A DNA stretch of 64,000 bases from Desulfuromonas soudanensis (GCF_001278055.1 NZ_CP010802.1:310001-374000); one strand, 5' to 3'. Positions 1 through 8,536 are shown, numbered from the stretch's first letter. Program-made: numbers and translations. Notes: generated by a model not told the origin, from the sequence alone.

Positions 1-6
1 ATCCCG

Positions 7-489
7 ATGCCCAGGCTTTCATGGTCCATACTTTTGATCCTCACCCTTTTACTTGCGGCGGCAGGTTGCAGCCGGCAGGAAGAGGCAAAGACCGAGCATC
101 CGAAGGCTACCGAAAAGCTGAGGGCGCGGGTGGTGGTGCCGGATAACGTCAAGGGGAAGTGGCGGGCCGTCAAGATCGCCGTGCGCGACAAGGAAAGCAA
201 CACGGAAGACATCTACACCGTCAACATCGGCTACGAGTTCGTGGTCGCCGGTTCGCAGCTTCGGCTCAAGGTGGAGAACTTCCTCCCGGCCTTCATCATG
301 GACGGCACGAAGATGACCTCGGCCTCCAATGAAACGAGGAATCCCGCGGTGCAGATCATCGTCACCGAAGGGGGCGCCGAGATCTTCGAAGGGTGGCTCT
401 TCAGCCTTTATCCCGGCACCCATGCCTTCGAGCACCAGCGCTATAATTTCTCTCTCGTCGATTTTATTCCGGCCGGAAAAAAAGGTTGA
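7..489 (+). CDS. DUF2155-type lipoprotein
   Basis: A 160-residue protein with an N-terminal hydrophobic segment (residues 5-20) ending in a lipobox, LLAAAGC, with Cys21 as the probable lipidated residue, so it is likely an exported lipoprotein. The rest (about 45-155) is a compact beta-rich domain with the pattern I associate with DUF2155 proteins of Geobacter-type bacteria, including the stretch LPAFIMDG and the ending GWLFSLYPGTHAFEHQRY. The function of that family is unknown to me. The start lies 6 bases from the window edge, so its ribosome site and operon partners are not visible. Its stop codon lies inside the -35 box of the downstream tRNA-Arg promoter. Confidence 0.8.
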   Translation: MPRLSWSILLILTLLLAAAGCSRQEEAKTEHPKATEKLRARVVVPDNVKGKWRAVKIAVRDKESNTEDIYTVNIGYEFVVAGSQLRLKVENFLPAFIMDGTKMTSASNETRNPAVQIIVTEGGAEIFEGWLFSLYPGTHAFEHQRYNFSLVDFIPAGKKG

Positions 490-514
490 CAGGCCGGAGG
501 AATTGAGCGATAAG
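486..514 (+). promoter_or_regulatory. sigma-70 promoter for tRNA-Arg
   Basis: TTGACA (486-491), a 17-base spacer and GATAAG (509-514). Transcription would begin about 520, a few bases before the mature tRNA at 527. The -35 box overlaps the stop codon of the upstream lipoprotein gene. Confidence 0.65.
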
Positions 515-526
515 TACGCTTCTTGC

Positions 527-603
<77 letters not shown>

Positions 604-621
604 CTTTTAAAAAAGAACCCC

Positions 622-1104
622 GTGAATCTTGACGACCAACAAGACAGGGGCTTTATGCACGAGGCCCTGGTGGAAGCAGCCGCTGCTGAAAAGCTCGGCG
701 AGATTCCCATCGGGGCCGTTGTTGTTCAGGGCGGTGAAATTATCGGCCGCGGCTACAACCTGCGCGAAACGAGCAACGATCCGACCACCCACGCCGAGAT
801 GGTGGCCATCCGTGCGGCGGCCAGGCATCTCGGCAGTTGGCGCCTCCTCGACTGCACGCTCTACGTGACTCTCGAGCCCTGCGTGATGTGCATGGGGGCA
901 ATCATTCTGGCCCGGATTCCCCGTCTGGTCTATGCCTGCCGCGACCCCAAGGCCGGCGCCGTCGGTTCCCTCTACGATTTCTCCCGGGACGAGCGCTTCA
1001 ACCACCGCGTCGAGGCGGTCGAAGGGGTTCTCGGCGACGAATGCAGCACGATGCTCAGCCGCTTCTTCCGGGAGCTGCGGGCCCGCAAAAAATCAGTGAG
1101 CTGA
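622..1104 (+). CDS. tadA: tRNA-specific adenosine-34 deaminase
   Basis: Deaminates A34 to inosine in the anticodon of tRNA-Arg(ACG) so that it reads CGU, CGC and CGA. The 160 residues carry the cytidine/adenosine deaminase zinc site: HAE at 57-59 (proton-shuttling Glu59) and PCVMC at 86-90. Length matches bacterial TadA. The proposed start is GTG at 622; an in-frame ATG at 655 is the alternative, but it would remove the first helix. The gene follows its own substrate tRNA, tRNA-Arg(ACG), with no obvious terminator between, so the two may share a transcript. tRNA-Ser(CGA) follows 41 bases after the stop. Confidence 0.95.
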   Translation: MNLDDQQDRGFMHEALVEAAAAEKLGEIPIGAVVVQGGEIIGRGYNLRETSNDPTTHAEMVAIRAAARHLGSWRLLDCTLYVTLEPCVMCMGAIILARIPRLVYACRDPKAGAVGSLYDFSRDERFNHRVEAVEGVLGDECSTMLSRFFRELRARKKSVS

Positions 1105-1145
1105 TCCGGCCGATCGCTCCTGGTTGTTCGACAAACACCTGTAAC

Positions 1146-1233
1146 GGAGGGGTGTCCGAGAGGCCGAAGGTGACAGACTCGAAATCTGTTGTAGCGCAAG
1201 CTACCGGGAGTTCGAATCTCCCCCCCTCCGCCA
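1146..1233 (+). tRNA. tRNA-Ser(CGA)
   Basis: An 88-base class II tRNA. The acceptor GGAGGGG (1146-1152) pairs with CCCCTCC (1223-1229), with discriminator G1230 and encoded CCA. The anticodon loop CTCGAAA gives CGA (1180-1182), which reads UCG. The long variable arm is typical of serine tRNAs. A strong terminator follows immediately. Confidence 0.97.
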
Positions 1234-1277
1234 AAAAGAAACGGCCCGTCTGCCCTGCAGGCGGGCCGTTTCTTTTT
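1233..1277 (+). terminator. intrinsic terminator after tRNA-Ser(CGA)
   Basis: A 16-bp perfect stem: 1233-1248 pairs with 1262-1277, with a 13-base loop. The stem has a GC-rich core (ACGGCCCG/CGGGCCGT), an A-rich 5' side and a T-rich 3' side. The A-tract starts at the last base of the tRNA CCA. Confidence 0.9.
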
Positions 1278-1370
1278 CGGTCAGGTCTGTGCCGTGCAGC
1301 CAACGGGGTAGGTGGCAGGGGCCCGCACTCGTTTCTGCCCGATATGTTTGCCGCCGACTCAAGAAAAGGC

Positions 1371-1400
1371 TTTACAATCCCCGACCCCCTGCGGTATTCT
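1371..1400 (+). promoter_or_regulatory. sigma-70 promoter for tRNA-Ser(GGA)
   Basis: TTTACA (1371-1376), an 18-base spacer and TATTCT (1395-1400). The predicted start is about 1407, five bases before the tRNA. It could also transcribe the SRP RNA that follows. Confidence 0.55.
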
Positions 1401-1411
1401 CCCCAACCTGC

Positions 1412-1499
1412 GGAGAGGTGACCGAGTGGCCGATGGTGCTCGCCTGGAAAGCGGGTGTAGTGAAAGCTACCGAGGGTTCGACTCCCTCCCTCTCCGCCA
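1412..1499 (+). tRNA. tRNA-Ser(GGA)
   Basis: An 88-base class II tRNA. The acceptor GGAGAGG (1412-1418) pairs with CCTCTCC (1489-1495), with discriminator G1496 and encoded CCA. The anticodon loop CTGGAAA gives GGA (1446-1448), which reads UCC and UCU. It is the second serine tRNA in 350 bases. Confidence 0.97.
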
Positions 1500-1540
1500 G
1501 TTTTAATATCCGCCCAACCGATTTTCATCATTGCCGATAG

Positions 1541-1650
1541 AAGTGACAGCCGGGTCCCGCGCAACGGACGGTCGCCAACCCCGTCAGGCCCGGAAGGGAG
1601 CAGCGGCAACGACCTCAGCCGTGTGCCGCGGGGGTGCCTGGCTGTCACTT
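1541..1650 (+). ncRNA. ffs: signal recognition particle RNA (4.5S type)
   Basis: The RNA scaffold of the signal recognition particle, which binds Ffh. The ends form an 11-bp perfect closing stem: AAGTGACAGCC (1541-1551) with GGCTGTCACTT (1640-1650). The apical region has the universally conserved SRP domain IV motifs, GTCAGGCCCGGAAGGGAGCAGC-like sequence around 1583-1604, then GTGTGCCG at 1621. Length of about 110 bases fits the small bacterial form. Its position just upstream of dnaX is a common bacterial arrangement. The exact ends are inferred from pairing. Confidence 0.92.
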
Positions 1651-1716
1651 GTGGCGGCAATACCCTCCCGCTCTTCCGCACTTCCTCCCCGATCCTGTAC
1701 GGAGACCTCTCGCCCC

Positions 1717-3393
1717 ATGTCGTACCTGGTACTGGCCCGCAAATGGCGACCACAGACGTTCGAGGATCTGGTCGGACAGGAGCACGTCAGCCGCACCCTG
1801 GGCAACGCCATCGCCAGCGGCCGGGTCCATCACGCCTTTCTTTTCACCGGCGCCCGCGGCGTCGGCAAGACCTCGGCGGCGCGCATTCTCGCCAAGGCCC
1901 TCAACTGCGAAGAGGGGCCGACGGCTCAGCCCTGCAACAAATGCCCTTCCTGCCTGGAAATCGCCGCCGGGCAGGGGGTCGACGTCTTCGAGATCGACGG
2001 CGCCTCCAATACCGGCGTCGACGACATCCGCGAGCTGCGGGAGAATATCCGCTACCTGCCGTCGAAGGCGCGCACCAAGATCTTCATCATCGACGAAGTC
2101 CACATGCTCTCCATCAACGCCTTCAACGCCCTGTTGAAGACCCTCGAAGAGCCGCCGTCCCACGCCAAGTTCATCCTCGCCACCACCGAACCGCACAAGA
2201 TCCCCGTCACCATCCTCTCCCGCTGCCAGCGCTTCGATTTCCGCAAGATTCCCCTCCCCAAGCTCCTCGGTCGCCTGCGGGAGATCGTCGACGCCGAAAA
2301 GATCGCCATGTCCGACCGGGCCCTGGCTCTCATCGGCCGGCGCGGCGAAGGGAGCATGCGCGACGCCCTCTCGACCCTCGATCAGGTCATCGCCTTCTGC
2401 GGCGAGACGGTCTCCGACGAGGATGTGCAGGGACTTCTGGGGATGGTCGATCGCCGCCTGCTGCTGGAGACGGCCGAAGGGGTTCTGCAGCGCGACAGTC
2501 GGCGGGTGCTGGAGGTGGTGCGGCGCGTCGACACCCTCGGCCACTCCTTTCGCCAGTTCGGGCAGGAACTGGTGGAGATCTTCCGGTCCCTGGTGCTGGT
2601 CAAGGTCCTCGGCGACCCCGGGGAACTGCTGGAGACGACGGAGGAGGAGCTGCGGGAGCTTTCGGGGATGGCGGCGTCCGTCGCCCAGGACGACCTGTTG
2701 CGCGCCCTGACGCTCCTCATCCGCACCGAGGCTGAACTGGCCACCGCGACCTTTCCCCGCCTCACCCTCGAGATGGCCCTGGTGCGCCTGGCGACCTTGG
2801 CGCCTTCGGTGGAGATATCCGGGGTGATGCGCAAGCTCGAGGATCTCGAACGTCGCCTGGCCGGGGCCGGCCCCCTGTCGCCGCCGCCGCGATCCGCCGT
2901 CCCGCCCCCCCGTCCCCCCCACCCCGAGGGGGAAGGGGAAACGACAAAAAAGCCTGAAGCCCCTGCGTCTCCCCTGTCGAATCCGGGGGGAGGGTGGCAG
3001 GGGCTGGTCGATCATCTCAGGACTCGCCGCCCGGGGCTCGCCTCCCTCCTCGAGCATGGCAGCCTGCTGAGGTTCGAGCTGCCCCTTCTTGAGATCGGTT
3101 TTTCGCCAGGCTCCTTTCATTTCGAGCAGATCAAGGACCCGGAAACCCAGGACGCCCTTGCCGGGCTGGCACTGGAATACTTCGGCGAAAAGGTGACCAT
3201 TAAGGTCAGTGCCGTCAGCCCCGGAACCGGGGCGGCCCCGCCGACCCTCATCGAGGAGCGTCGGGCCCAGGAGTCGGACCGGGAAAACCGTCTGCGCGAA
3301 GATGCCCTGGCCCACCCGATGGTGCAGGCCGCGCGGGAGATTTTCGGCGGCCAGGTCAAGGACGTCCGTCCCATCGACAAGGGGTTTGTCTAG
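1717..3393 (+). CDS. dnaX: DNA polymerase III subunit tau/gamma
   Basis: The clamp-loader ATPase of the replicative polymerase; the full-length (tau) form also tethers the polymerase core and DnaB. The 558 residues start at ATG 1717 (MSYLVLARKWRPQTF, the canonical N-terminus), not at upstream frame extensions that run through the SRP RNA. Visible motifs are Walker A GARGVGKT (45-52), a four-cysteine zinc module (about 64-79), Walker B IIDEVHM (about 124-130) and the SRC sensor. After about residue 380 comes a proline-rich linker, then the tau C-terminal domain. Within the linker is a programmed -1 frameshift signal, listed separately, expected to give a 413-residue gamma form. It is followed by ybaB and recR, the usual operon. 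Confidence 0.97.
   Translation: MSYLVLARKWRPQTFEDLVGQEHVSRTLGNAIASGRVHHAFLFTGARGVGKTSAARILAKALNCEEGPTAQPCNKCPSCLEIAAGQGVDVFEIDGASNTGVDDIRELRENIRYLPSKARTKIFIIDEVHMLSINAFNALLKTLEEPPSHAKFILATTEPHKIPVTILSRCQRFDFRKIPLPKLLGRLREIVDAEKIAMSDRALALIGRRGEGSMRDALSTLDQVIAFCGETVSDEDVQGLLGMVDRRLLLETAEGVLQRDSRRVLEVVRRVDTLGHSFRQFGQELVEIFRSLVLVKVLGDPGELLETTEEELRELSGMAASVAQDDLLRALTLLIRTEAELATATFPRLTLEMALVRLATLAPSVEISGVMRKLEDLERRLAGAGPLSPPPRSAVPPPRPPHPEGEGETTKKPEAPASPLSNPGGGWQGLVDHLRTRRPGLASLLEHGSLLRFELPLLEIGFSPGSFHFEQIKDPETQDALAGLALEYFGEKVTIKVSAVSPGTGAAPPTLIEERRAQESDRENRLREDALAHPMVQAAREIFGGQVKDVRPIDKGFV
2927..3005 (+). promoter_or_regulatory. dnaX programmed -1 frameshift signal
   Basis: Zero-frame codons ACA AAA AAG (2944-2952) contain the slippery heptamer A AAA AAG (2946-2952). 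After a -1 slip the next codons are GCC and then the stop TGA (2955-2957), giving a gamma product of 413 residues. Five bases after the heptamer begins a strong stem-loop: 2958-2966 pairs perfectly with 2997-3005 (9 bp), and an inner stem pairs 2969-2974 with 2987-2992. Purine-rich Shine-Dalgarno-like runs (AGGGGG 2927-2932 and AAGGGG 2933-2938) lie upstream. The same three parts (upstream SD, A AAA AAG, downstream hairpin) are established for Escherichia coli dnaX. Confidence 0.85.
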
Positions 3394-3467
3394 GAACCCA
3401 TCCGTTATCGATGCGGCTATCATAAAAAGCAGGGCGCTGTCGTTGTCGCGCCAGAGAAGGAGTGACC

Positions 3468-3782
3468 ATGTCCAAGAGTATGGGTAACATCATGAAGCAG
3501 GCGCAGCAGATGCAGCAGAAGATGGGGCGCCTGCAGCAGGAACTCGAAGGGCGCGAGGTCGAGGCCTCCGCAGGCGGCGGGATGGTGACCGCCGTTGTCA
3601 ACGGCAAGCAGCAGTTGCTCTCCCTGAAGATCGAAAAGAGTGTCGTCGATCCCGAAGATGTCGACATGCTCCAGGACCTGGTGGTCGCCGCCGTCAACGA
3701 GGCGATCAAAAAGAGCCAGGAGATGATGCAGGAAGAAATGGGGAAGATCACCGGCGGGTTCAATATCCCCGGGCTCTTCTGA
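3468..3782 (+). CDS. YbaB/EbfC nucleoid-associated protein
   Basis: A 104-residue DNA-binding protein of the YbaB/EbfC family, which forms small dimers that coat DNA. The N-terminal helix is rich in Gln, Met and Lys (MSKSMGNIMKQAQQMQQKM), followed by the typical VEASAGGGMVTAVVNGKQQLLSL-type beta region and a C-terminal helix. The start is ATG 3468, six bases after AAGGAG (3456-3461); an upstream GTG at 3462 would leave no ribosome-site spacing. It lies between dnaX and recR, its usual neighbourhood, with which it has long been linked to recombination and repair. A terminator follows at about 3859. Confidence 0.93.
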   Translation: MSKSMGNIMKQAQQMQQKMGRLQQELEGREVEASAGGGMVTAVVNGKQQLLSLKIEKSVVDPEDVDMLQDLVVAAVNEAIKKSQEMMQEEMGKITGGFNIPGLF

Positions 3783-4098
3783 TCAGGTCGTCGCCCTTTT
3801 CCGGGGCCGTTGTCGTTCTGGCCTCGAACCGGGGCTCGTTTTCGCAAGGGGGGTCTTCGGGCCCTTCCTGGAATGCGGGCCCTTTTTTTTTAACCGGGGG
3901 GCGTCCGGAATCTTGCGGTTTTCTGTTTTGAAACAGGCCGTCGGGGAGGTGCGCGGCGACCGTCCTTCGGTTCTGCGGCGGCAGGAATGAGGCCCGGGGA
4001 CCGGTGGCGGCCCGGCGATAAAAGGAAACTAAAAACTTTTTTTGATCTTAGTAAAAAATAGAACAGGATTTTAAATAGTTGGATTTATCGGAGGGCCT
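3783..4098. other. ybaB-recR intergenic region
   Basis: A 316-base gap. The first part holds the terminator at 3859-3891. The part from 4020 to 4080 is sharply AT-rich in an otherwise GC-rich region and contains TTGATC (4042-4047) as a possible -35 box, but I could not find a convincing -10 at proper spacing. It is probably the recR promoter region. No gene was seen. Confidence 0.5.
3859..3891 (+). terminator. intrinsic terminator after ybaB
   Basis: GGGCCC (3860-3865 region) and a second GGGCCC (3877-3882 region) can pair as a short GC stem, followed by a run of nine T (3883-3891). It suggests that recR has its own promoter. Confidence 0.7.
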
Positions 4099-4698
4099 AT
4101 GTTAAACTCCATCCCGTCTTTCGCCCGGCTGGTCACCGAGCTGGGTAAGCTTCCGGGTATCGGCCAGAAGACCGCCACCCGGCTGGCCTTCTTTATCCTG
4201 CGGCAGCCGGCTTCGGAAGCCGAGGCTCTCGCCGAGGCGATCCGCGGGCTCAAGGAAAAAATCCGCTTCTGCTCCCGCTGTTTTCACATCACCGAGAGCG
4301 ACCCCTGTCCGCTGTGCAGCAACCCCGGCCGTGACGACGCCCTGCTCTGTGTGGTGGAAGAACCTCAGGACCTGATCGCCATCGAACGCAGCCGGTCCTT
4401 TCGCGGCCGCTACCATGTGCTCCACGGCGCCCTGTCGCCGCTGGACGGTGTCGGACCCGATGACCTCAAGATCCGAGAGCTCCTGTTGCGTCTCAAGGAC
4501 CATCAGGTCACCGAGGTGCTCCTCGCCACCAACTTTACCGTCGAGGGGGAGGCCACCGCTCTCTACCTGGCTCGGCTGATCCACCCCCTGGGGATTCGCG
4601 TCACCCGCCTGGCCTACGGCATCCCCATGGGAAGCGATCTCGAGTTCGTCGACGAGGTGACGGTCAACCGGGCGGTGGAAGGCCGCCGTGATCTTTGA
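4099..4698 (+). CDS. recR: recombination mediator RecR
   Basis: RecR acts with RecO (and RecF) to load RecA on gapped single-stranded DNA. The 199 residues match the family length. Visible parts are an N-terminal helix-hairpin-helix region (KLPGIGQKTATRLA, residues 17-30), a C4 zinc finger (Cys58, Cys61, Cys70, Cys73), a Toprim domain beginning at LLCVVEEPQD, and the C-terminal Walker-B-like tail (RLAYGIPMGSDLEFVDEVT). The start ATG 4099 is preceded by GGAGG at 4090-4094. It belongs to the dnaX-ybaB-recR set but is separated from ybaB by a terminator. Confidence 0.97.
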   Translation: MLNSIPSFARLVTELGKLPGIGQKTATRLAFFILRQPASEAEALAEAIRGLKEKIRFCSRCFHITESDPCPLCSNPGRDDALLCVVEEPQDLIAIERSRSFRGRYHVLHGALSPLDGVGPDDLKIRELLLRLKDHQVTEVLLATNFTVEGEATALYLARLIHPLGIRVTRLAYGIPMGSDLEFVDEVTVNRAVEGRRDL

Positions 4699-4826
4699 CG
4701 GGCGGTTGTCTTTCCCTCCCCTTGACGTATGCTTAGTCTCTTTCAAGTTGTTCTGTTGGCGTAGTTTCTGTCCCGGCCGCACGGGGGCAGGTGGAATTCG
4801 GGAATTACCAAGCAAAGGAGAAGTTC

Positions 4827-7800
4827 ATGTCGCGTAAAATGGTAACCATCGACGGTTGTTCGGCCGCTGCGCATGTCGCCCATGCGACCAATGAGGTCAT
4901 TGCGATCTATCCCATCACCCCTTCTTCCGGCATGGGCGAGATTTCGGACGCCAAGAGCGCAGCGGGAGAAAAAAACATCTGGGGGACCATCCCGAGGGTG
5001 GTCGAGATGCAATCCGAAGGGGGCGCCGCCGGTGCTGTTCACGGAGCCCTGCAGGCCGGCGCTCTGACGACGACCTTCACCGCCTCCCAGGGGCTCCTGC
5101 TGATGATCCCCAACATGTACAAGATCGCCGGGGAGCTCACCCCCACGGTCTTTCATGTTTCGGCCCGTGCCATCGCCGCCCAGGCGCTCTCCATCTTCGG
5201 CGACCATTCGGACGTCATGGCCTGCCGCCAGACCGGTTGGGCGATGTTCTGCTCCAACAACATCCAGGAGGTCATGGACTTCGCCCTGATCTCCCAGGCC
5301 GCGACCCTCGAGTCCCGGGTCCCCTTCCTTCACTTCTTCGACGGCTTCCGTACCTCCCATGAGATTCAGAAGGTCGAGGAGCTGACCAAAGACGACATGC
5401 GCCACCTGATCGACGACGACCTGGTGCGCGCCCATCGCGCCCGCGCCCTCTCCCCCGATCGTCCGGTGCTCCGCGGCACCGCCCAGAACCCCGATGTCTA
5501 TTTCCAGGGGCGCGAGACCGTCAACAAGTTTTATACCTCCATTCCCGCCATCGTTCAGAAGCAGATGGACAAATTCGCCAAACGTCTCGGCCGCCAGTAC
5601 AAACTGGTCGACTACGTCGGCGCTCCCGACGCCGAGCGCGTCATCGTCGCCATGGGCTCGGGGTGCGAAACCGTCCACGAGCTGGTGGAGGCACTCGTCG
5701 CCAAGGGTGAGAAGGTCGGTCTGGTGAAGATCCGTCTCTTTCTCCCCTTCCCCGTCGAGGCCTTCGTCAAGGCCCTTCCCAAGTCGGTCCGGAAGATCGC
5801 CGTTCTCGACCGCACCAAGGAACCCGGTTCCCTCGGCGAGCCTCTCTACCACAACGTGCGCACCGCCATCGGCGAGGCGATGGCCGACGGCCTGACCTCT
5901 TTTGCCGGCTACCCCGCCATCGTCGGCGGCCGCTACGGCCTCGGCAGCTACGAGTTCACTCCCGGCATGGCCAAATCGGTCTTCGACAATCTCTCCCAGG
6001 ACAAGCCGAAAAACCATTTCATCGTCGGCATCAAGGACGACGTCACCGGCGCCAGCCTCAACTTCGATCCTGCCTTCAAGCTTCCGGCTCCCGGCATCTA
6101 CTCGGCCATGTTCTACGGTCTCGGCAGCGACGGCACCGTCGGCGCCAACAAGAACTCCATCAAAATCATCGGCGAGAGCACCGACAACAACGTCCAGGCC
6201 TACTTCGTCTACGACTCCAAGAAGGCCGGCAGCGTGACCACCTCCCATCTGCGTTTCGGCAAGGCGATGATCCGCTCCCCCTATCTGGTCGACTCCGCCG
6301 ACTTCGTCGCCTGCCACATGTTCGCCTTCCTCGAGCAGTACGACATGCTCAAGAGCGCCAAGGAGGGAGCGACCTTTCTCCTCAACTCCCCCTTCGGCAA
6401 GGACGAGGTCTGGGCGCACCTCCCCCGTCCGGTCCAGCAGTCGATCATCGACAAGAAGCTCAAGTTCTACGTCATCGACGGCGTGCGCCTCGGCAACGAA
6501 CTCGGCCTCGGTTCCCGCATCAACGTCATCATGCAGACCGCCTTCTTCAAGATCTCCAACATCATCCCCCTGCAGCAGGCGATCGACGAGATCAAGGACG
6601 CCATCGTCAAGAGCTACGGCAAGTCCGGCGAGAAGGTTGTCGCCATGAACAACAAGGCCGTCGACGCCGCTCTCGAGAATATCCACCAGGTCAAGGTGCC
6701 GGCCGGCGCCGACAGCACGGTGAAGATGAAGGCCGGCCTCGGCAAGGATGTCCCCGCCTTCGTCCGCAACACCCTCGGGACGATCATCGAAGGGAAGGGC
6801 GATTCCCTGCCGATCTCGGCCATGCCCGCCGACGGAACCTTCCCCACCGGAACGGCCAAGTACGAGAAGCGCAACATCGCCATCGACATCCCGGTGTGGG
6901 ACGAAACGCTCTGCATCCAGTGCGGCATCTGCTCCTTCGTCTGCCCCCACGCCACCATCCGCATGAAGATCTATGACGGCGCCCTCCTCAAGAAGGCTCC
7001 GTCGACCTTCAAATCCTGCGACGCCAAAGGGAAGGAGTTCGCCGGCAAGAGCTTCACCCTGCAGGTGGCGCCCGAGGATTGCACCGGCTGCGGTGCCTGC
7101 GTCTACAACTGCCCGGCCAAGAGCAAGACCGACGAGAAGCACAAGGCGATCAACATGCAGTTCCAGGCGCCGCTGCGCGACCAGGAAGCGGCCAACTGGG
7201 ACTTTTTCCTCGGTCTTCCCGACACCGATCCGGCCCTGGTCAACCGCGCCAGCCTCAAGGGGAGCCAGCTCCTCCTGCCGATGTTCGAATTCTCCGGCGC
7301 CTGCGCCGGCTGCGGCGAGACACCTTTTCTCAAGCTCGCCTCCCAGCTCTTCGGCGACCGGATGCTCATCGCCAACGCCACCGGCTGCACCTCGATCTAC
7401 GGCGGCAATCTCCCCACCACCCCCTGGTCCCCGCGCCAGGACGGCCGCGGTCCGGCCTGGAGCAACTCCCTCTTCGAGGACAACGCCGAGTTCGGCTTCG
7501 GCATGCGCCTGACCGTCGACAAGTTCAGCGAGTACGCCCTCGAACTTCTCGACAGAATGATGGACTGCGGCTGCAAGGTCTGCGGCGACACCAAGGAGTT
7601 GATGGCCAAGATCAAGGGCGCCGACCAGACGACCCAGGAAGGCCTCGAGCTGCAGCGCGAGCGCGTCGCCAAGCTCAAGAAGGCCCTCGAAACCTGCACC
7701 GATCCGGAGAGCCGGCAGCTGATCTCCCTGGCCGATTATCTGGTGAAGAAGTCGGTGTGGATTGTCGGCGGCGACGGCTGGGCCTACGATATCGGTTACG

Positions 7801-8411
7801 GCGGCCTCGACCACGTCCTGGCCAGCGGCGAGAACGTCAATGTCCTCGTTCTCGACACCGAGGTCTACTCCAACACCGGCGGTCAGGCCTCCAAATCGAC
7901 GCCTCTGGGCGCCGTGGCCCAATTTGCCGCCGGCGGCAAGCGCATGCCGAAGAAGGACCTGGGGATGATCGCCATGAGCTACGGCAACATTTACGTCGCC
8001 AAGGTCTCCCTGGCCAACCCCGCCCAGGCGGTCAAGGCCTTCCTCGAGGCCGAAGCCTATGACGGTCCGTCGCTGATCATCGCCTACAGCCACTGCATCG
8101 CCCACGGCATCGACATGACTACCGCCGTGGACGGCTGCAAGGAAGCGGTTGCCTGCGGCCACTGGCCGCTTCTCCGCTACAACCCGGCGCTGGCCGACGA
8201 AGGGAAGAACCCTCTGCAGCTCGACAGCAAGGAGCCGACCCTCGCCTTCTCCGACTACGCCCAGAAGCAGAACCGCTACCGGGTGCTGCAGAAGGCCGAT
8301 CCGACCGTGGCCGGGGAGCTGATGGCCGAAGGGAACAAGCTCACCGCCACCCGCTACGACCTGTACAAGAAGCTCGCCGAGATGCAGGCGGACTGCGGAA
8401 CCAAAAAGTAA
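4827..8411 (+). CDS. nifJ: pyruvate:ferredoxin (flavodoxin) oxidoreductase, single chain
   Basis: Interconverts pyruvate plus CoA with acetyl-CoA and CO2 using ferredoxin or flavodoxin; in acetate-using anaerobes it often runs toward pyruvate synthesis. The 1194 residues match the fused homodimeric form. Domains in order: substrate/TPP pyrimidine domain (begins GCSAAAHVAHATNEV), transketolase-like C-terminal domain, gamma domain (about 415-640), two [4Fe-4S] motifs (CIQCGICSFVCP about 695 and CTGCGACVYNCP about 751), and a TPP domain with CAGCGETPF (about 826), GDGWAYDIGYGG (about 982) and SNTGGQASKSTP. The start ATG 4827 follows AAAGGAG (4814-4820). It is monocistronic with a strong terminator. 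Wide substrate range cannot be excluded. Confidence 0.96.
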   Translation: MSRKMVTIDGCSAAAHVAHATNEVIAIYPITPSSGMGEISDAKSAAGEKNIWGTIPRVVEMQSEGGAAGAVHGALQAGALTTTFTASQGLLLMIPNMYKIAGELTPTVFHVSARAIAAQALSIFGDHSDVMACRQTGWAMFCSNNIQEVMDFALISQAATLESRVPFLHFFDGFRTSHEIQKVEELTKDDMRHLIDDDLVRAHRARALSPDRPVLRGTAQNPDVYFQGRETVNKFYTSIPAIVQKQMDKFAKRLGRQYKLVDYVGAPDAERVIVAMGSGCETVHELVEALVAKGEKVGLVKIRLFLPFPVEAFVKALPKSVRKIAVLDRTKEPGSLGEPLYHNVRTAIGEAMADGLTSFAGYPAIVGGRYGLGSYEFTPGMAKSVFDNLSQDKPKNHFIVGIKDDVTGASLNFDPAFKLPAPGIYSAMFYGLGSDGTVGANKNSIKIIGESTDNNVQAYFVYDSKKAGSVTTSHLRFGKAMIRSPYLVDSADFVACHMFAFLEQYDMLKSAKEGATFLLNSPFGKDEVWAHLPRPVQQSIIDKKLKFYVIDGVRLGNELGLGSRINVIMQTAFFKISNIIPLQQAIDEIKDAIVKSYGKSGEKVVAMNNKAVDAALENIHQVKVPAGADSTVKMKAGLGKDVPAFVRNTLGTIIEGKGDSLPISAMPADGTFPTGTAKYEKRNIAIDIPVWDETLCIQCGICSFVCPHATIRMKIYDGALLKKAPSTFKSCDAKGKEFAGKSFTLQVAPEDCTGCGACVYNCPAKSKTDEKHKAINMQFQAPLRDQEAANWDFFLGLPDTDPALVNRASLKGSQLLLPMFEFSGACAGCGETPFLKLASQLFGDRMLIANATGCTSIYGGNLPTTPWSPRQDGRGPAWSNSLFEDNAEFGFGMRLTVDKFSEYALELLDRMMDCGCKVCGDTKELMAKIKGADQTTQEGLELQRERVAKLKKALETCTDPESRQLISLADYLVKKSVWIVGGDGWAYDIGYGGLDHVLASGENVNVLVLDTEVYSNTGGQASKSTPLGAVAQFAAGGKRMPKKDLGMIAMSYGNIYVAKVSLANPAQAVKAFLEAEAYDGPSLIIAYSHCIAHGIDMTTAVDGCKEAVACGHWPLLRYNPALADEGKNPLQLDSKEPTLAFSDYAQKQNRYRVLQKADPTVAGELMAEGNKLTATRYDLYKKLAEMQADCGTKK

Positions 8412-8435
8412 AATCGAAAACATAGAGCAGACTGG

Positions 8436-8470
8436 GACTCCCGGCGGATCTTCCGCCGGGAGTCTTTTCT
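8436..8470 (+). terminator. intrinsic terminator after nifJ
   Basis: A 13-bp stem, GACTCCCGGCGGA (8436-8448) with TCCGCCGGGAGTC (8452-8464), followed by a T-rich tail (TTTTCTTTT). Confidence 0.92.
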
Positions 8471-8507
8471 TTTGCCGCTGCCGCCGCTCTGGCGCCAGGG
8501 AAAAGGC

Positions 8508-8536
8508 TTGATCGACCCCGGTAGAGATGCTATAAA
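8508..8536 (+). promoter_or_regulatory. sigma-70 promoter for the MglB/MglA pair
   Basis: TTGATC (8508-8513), a 17-base spacer and TATAAA (8531-8536), about 37 bases before the start codon of the roadblock gene. Confidence 0.7.
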
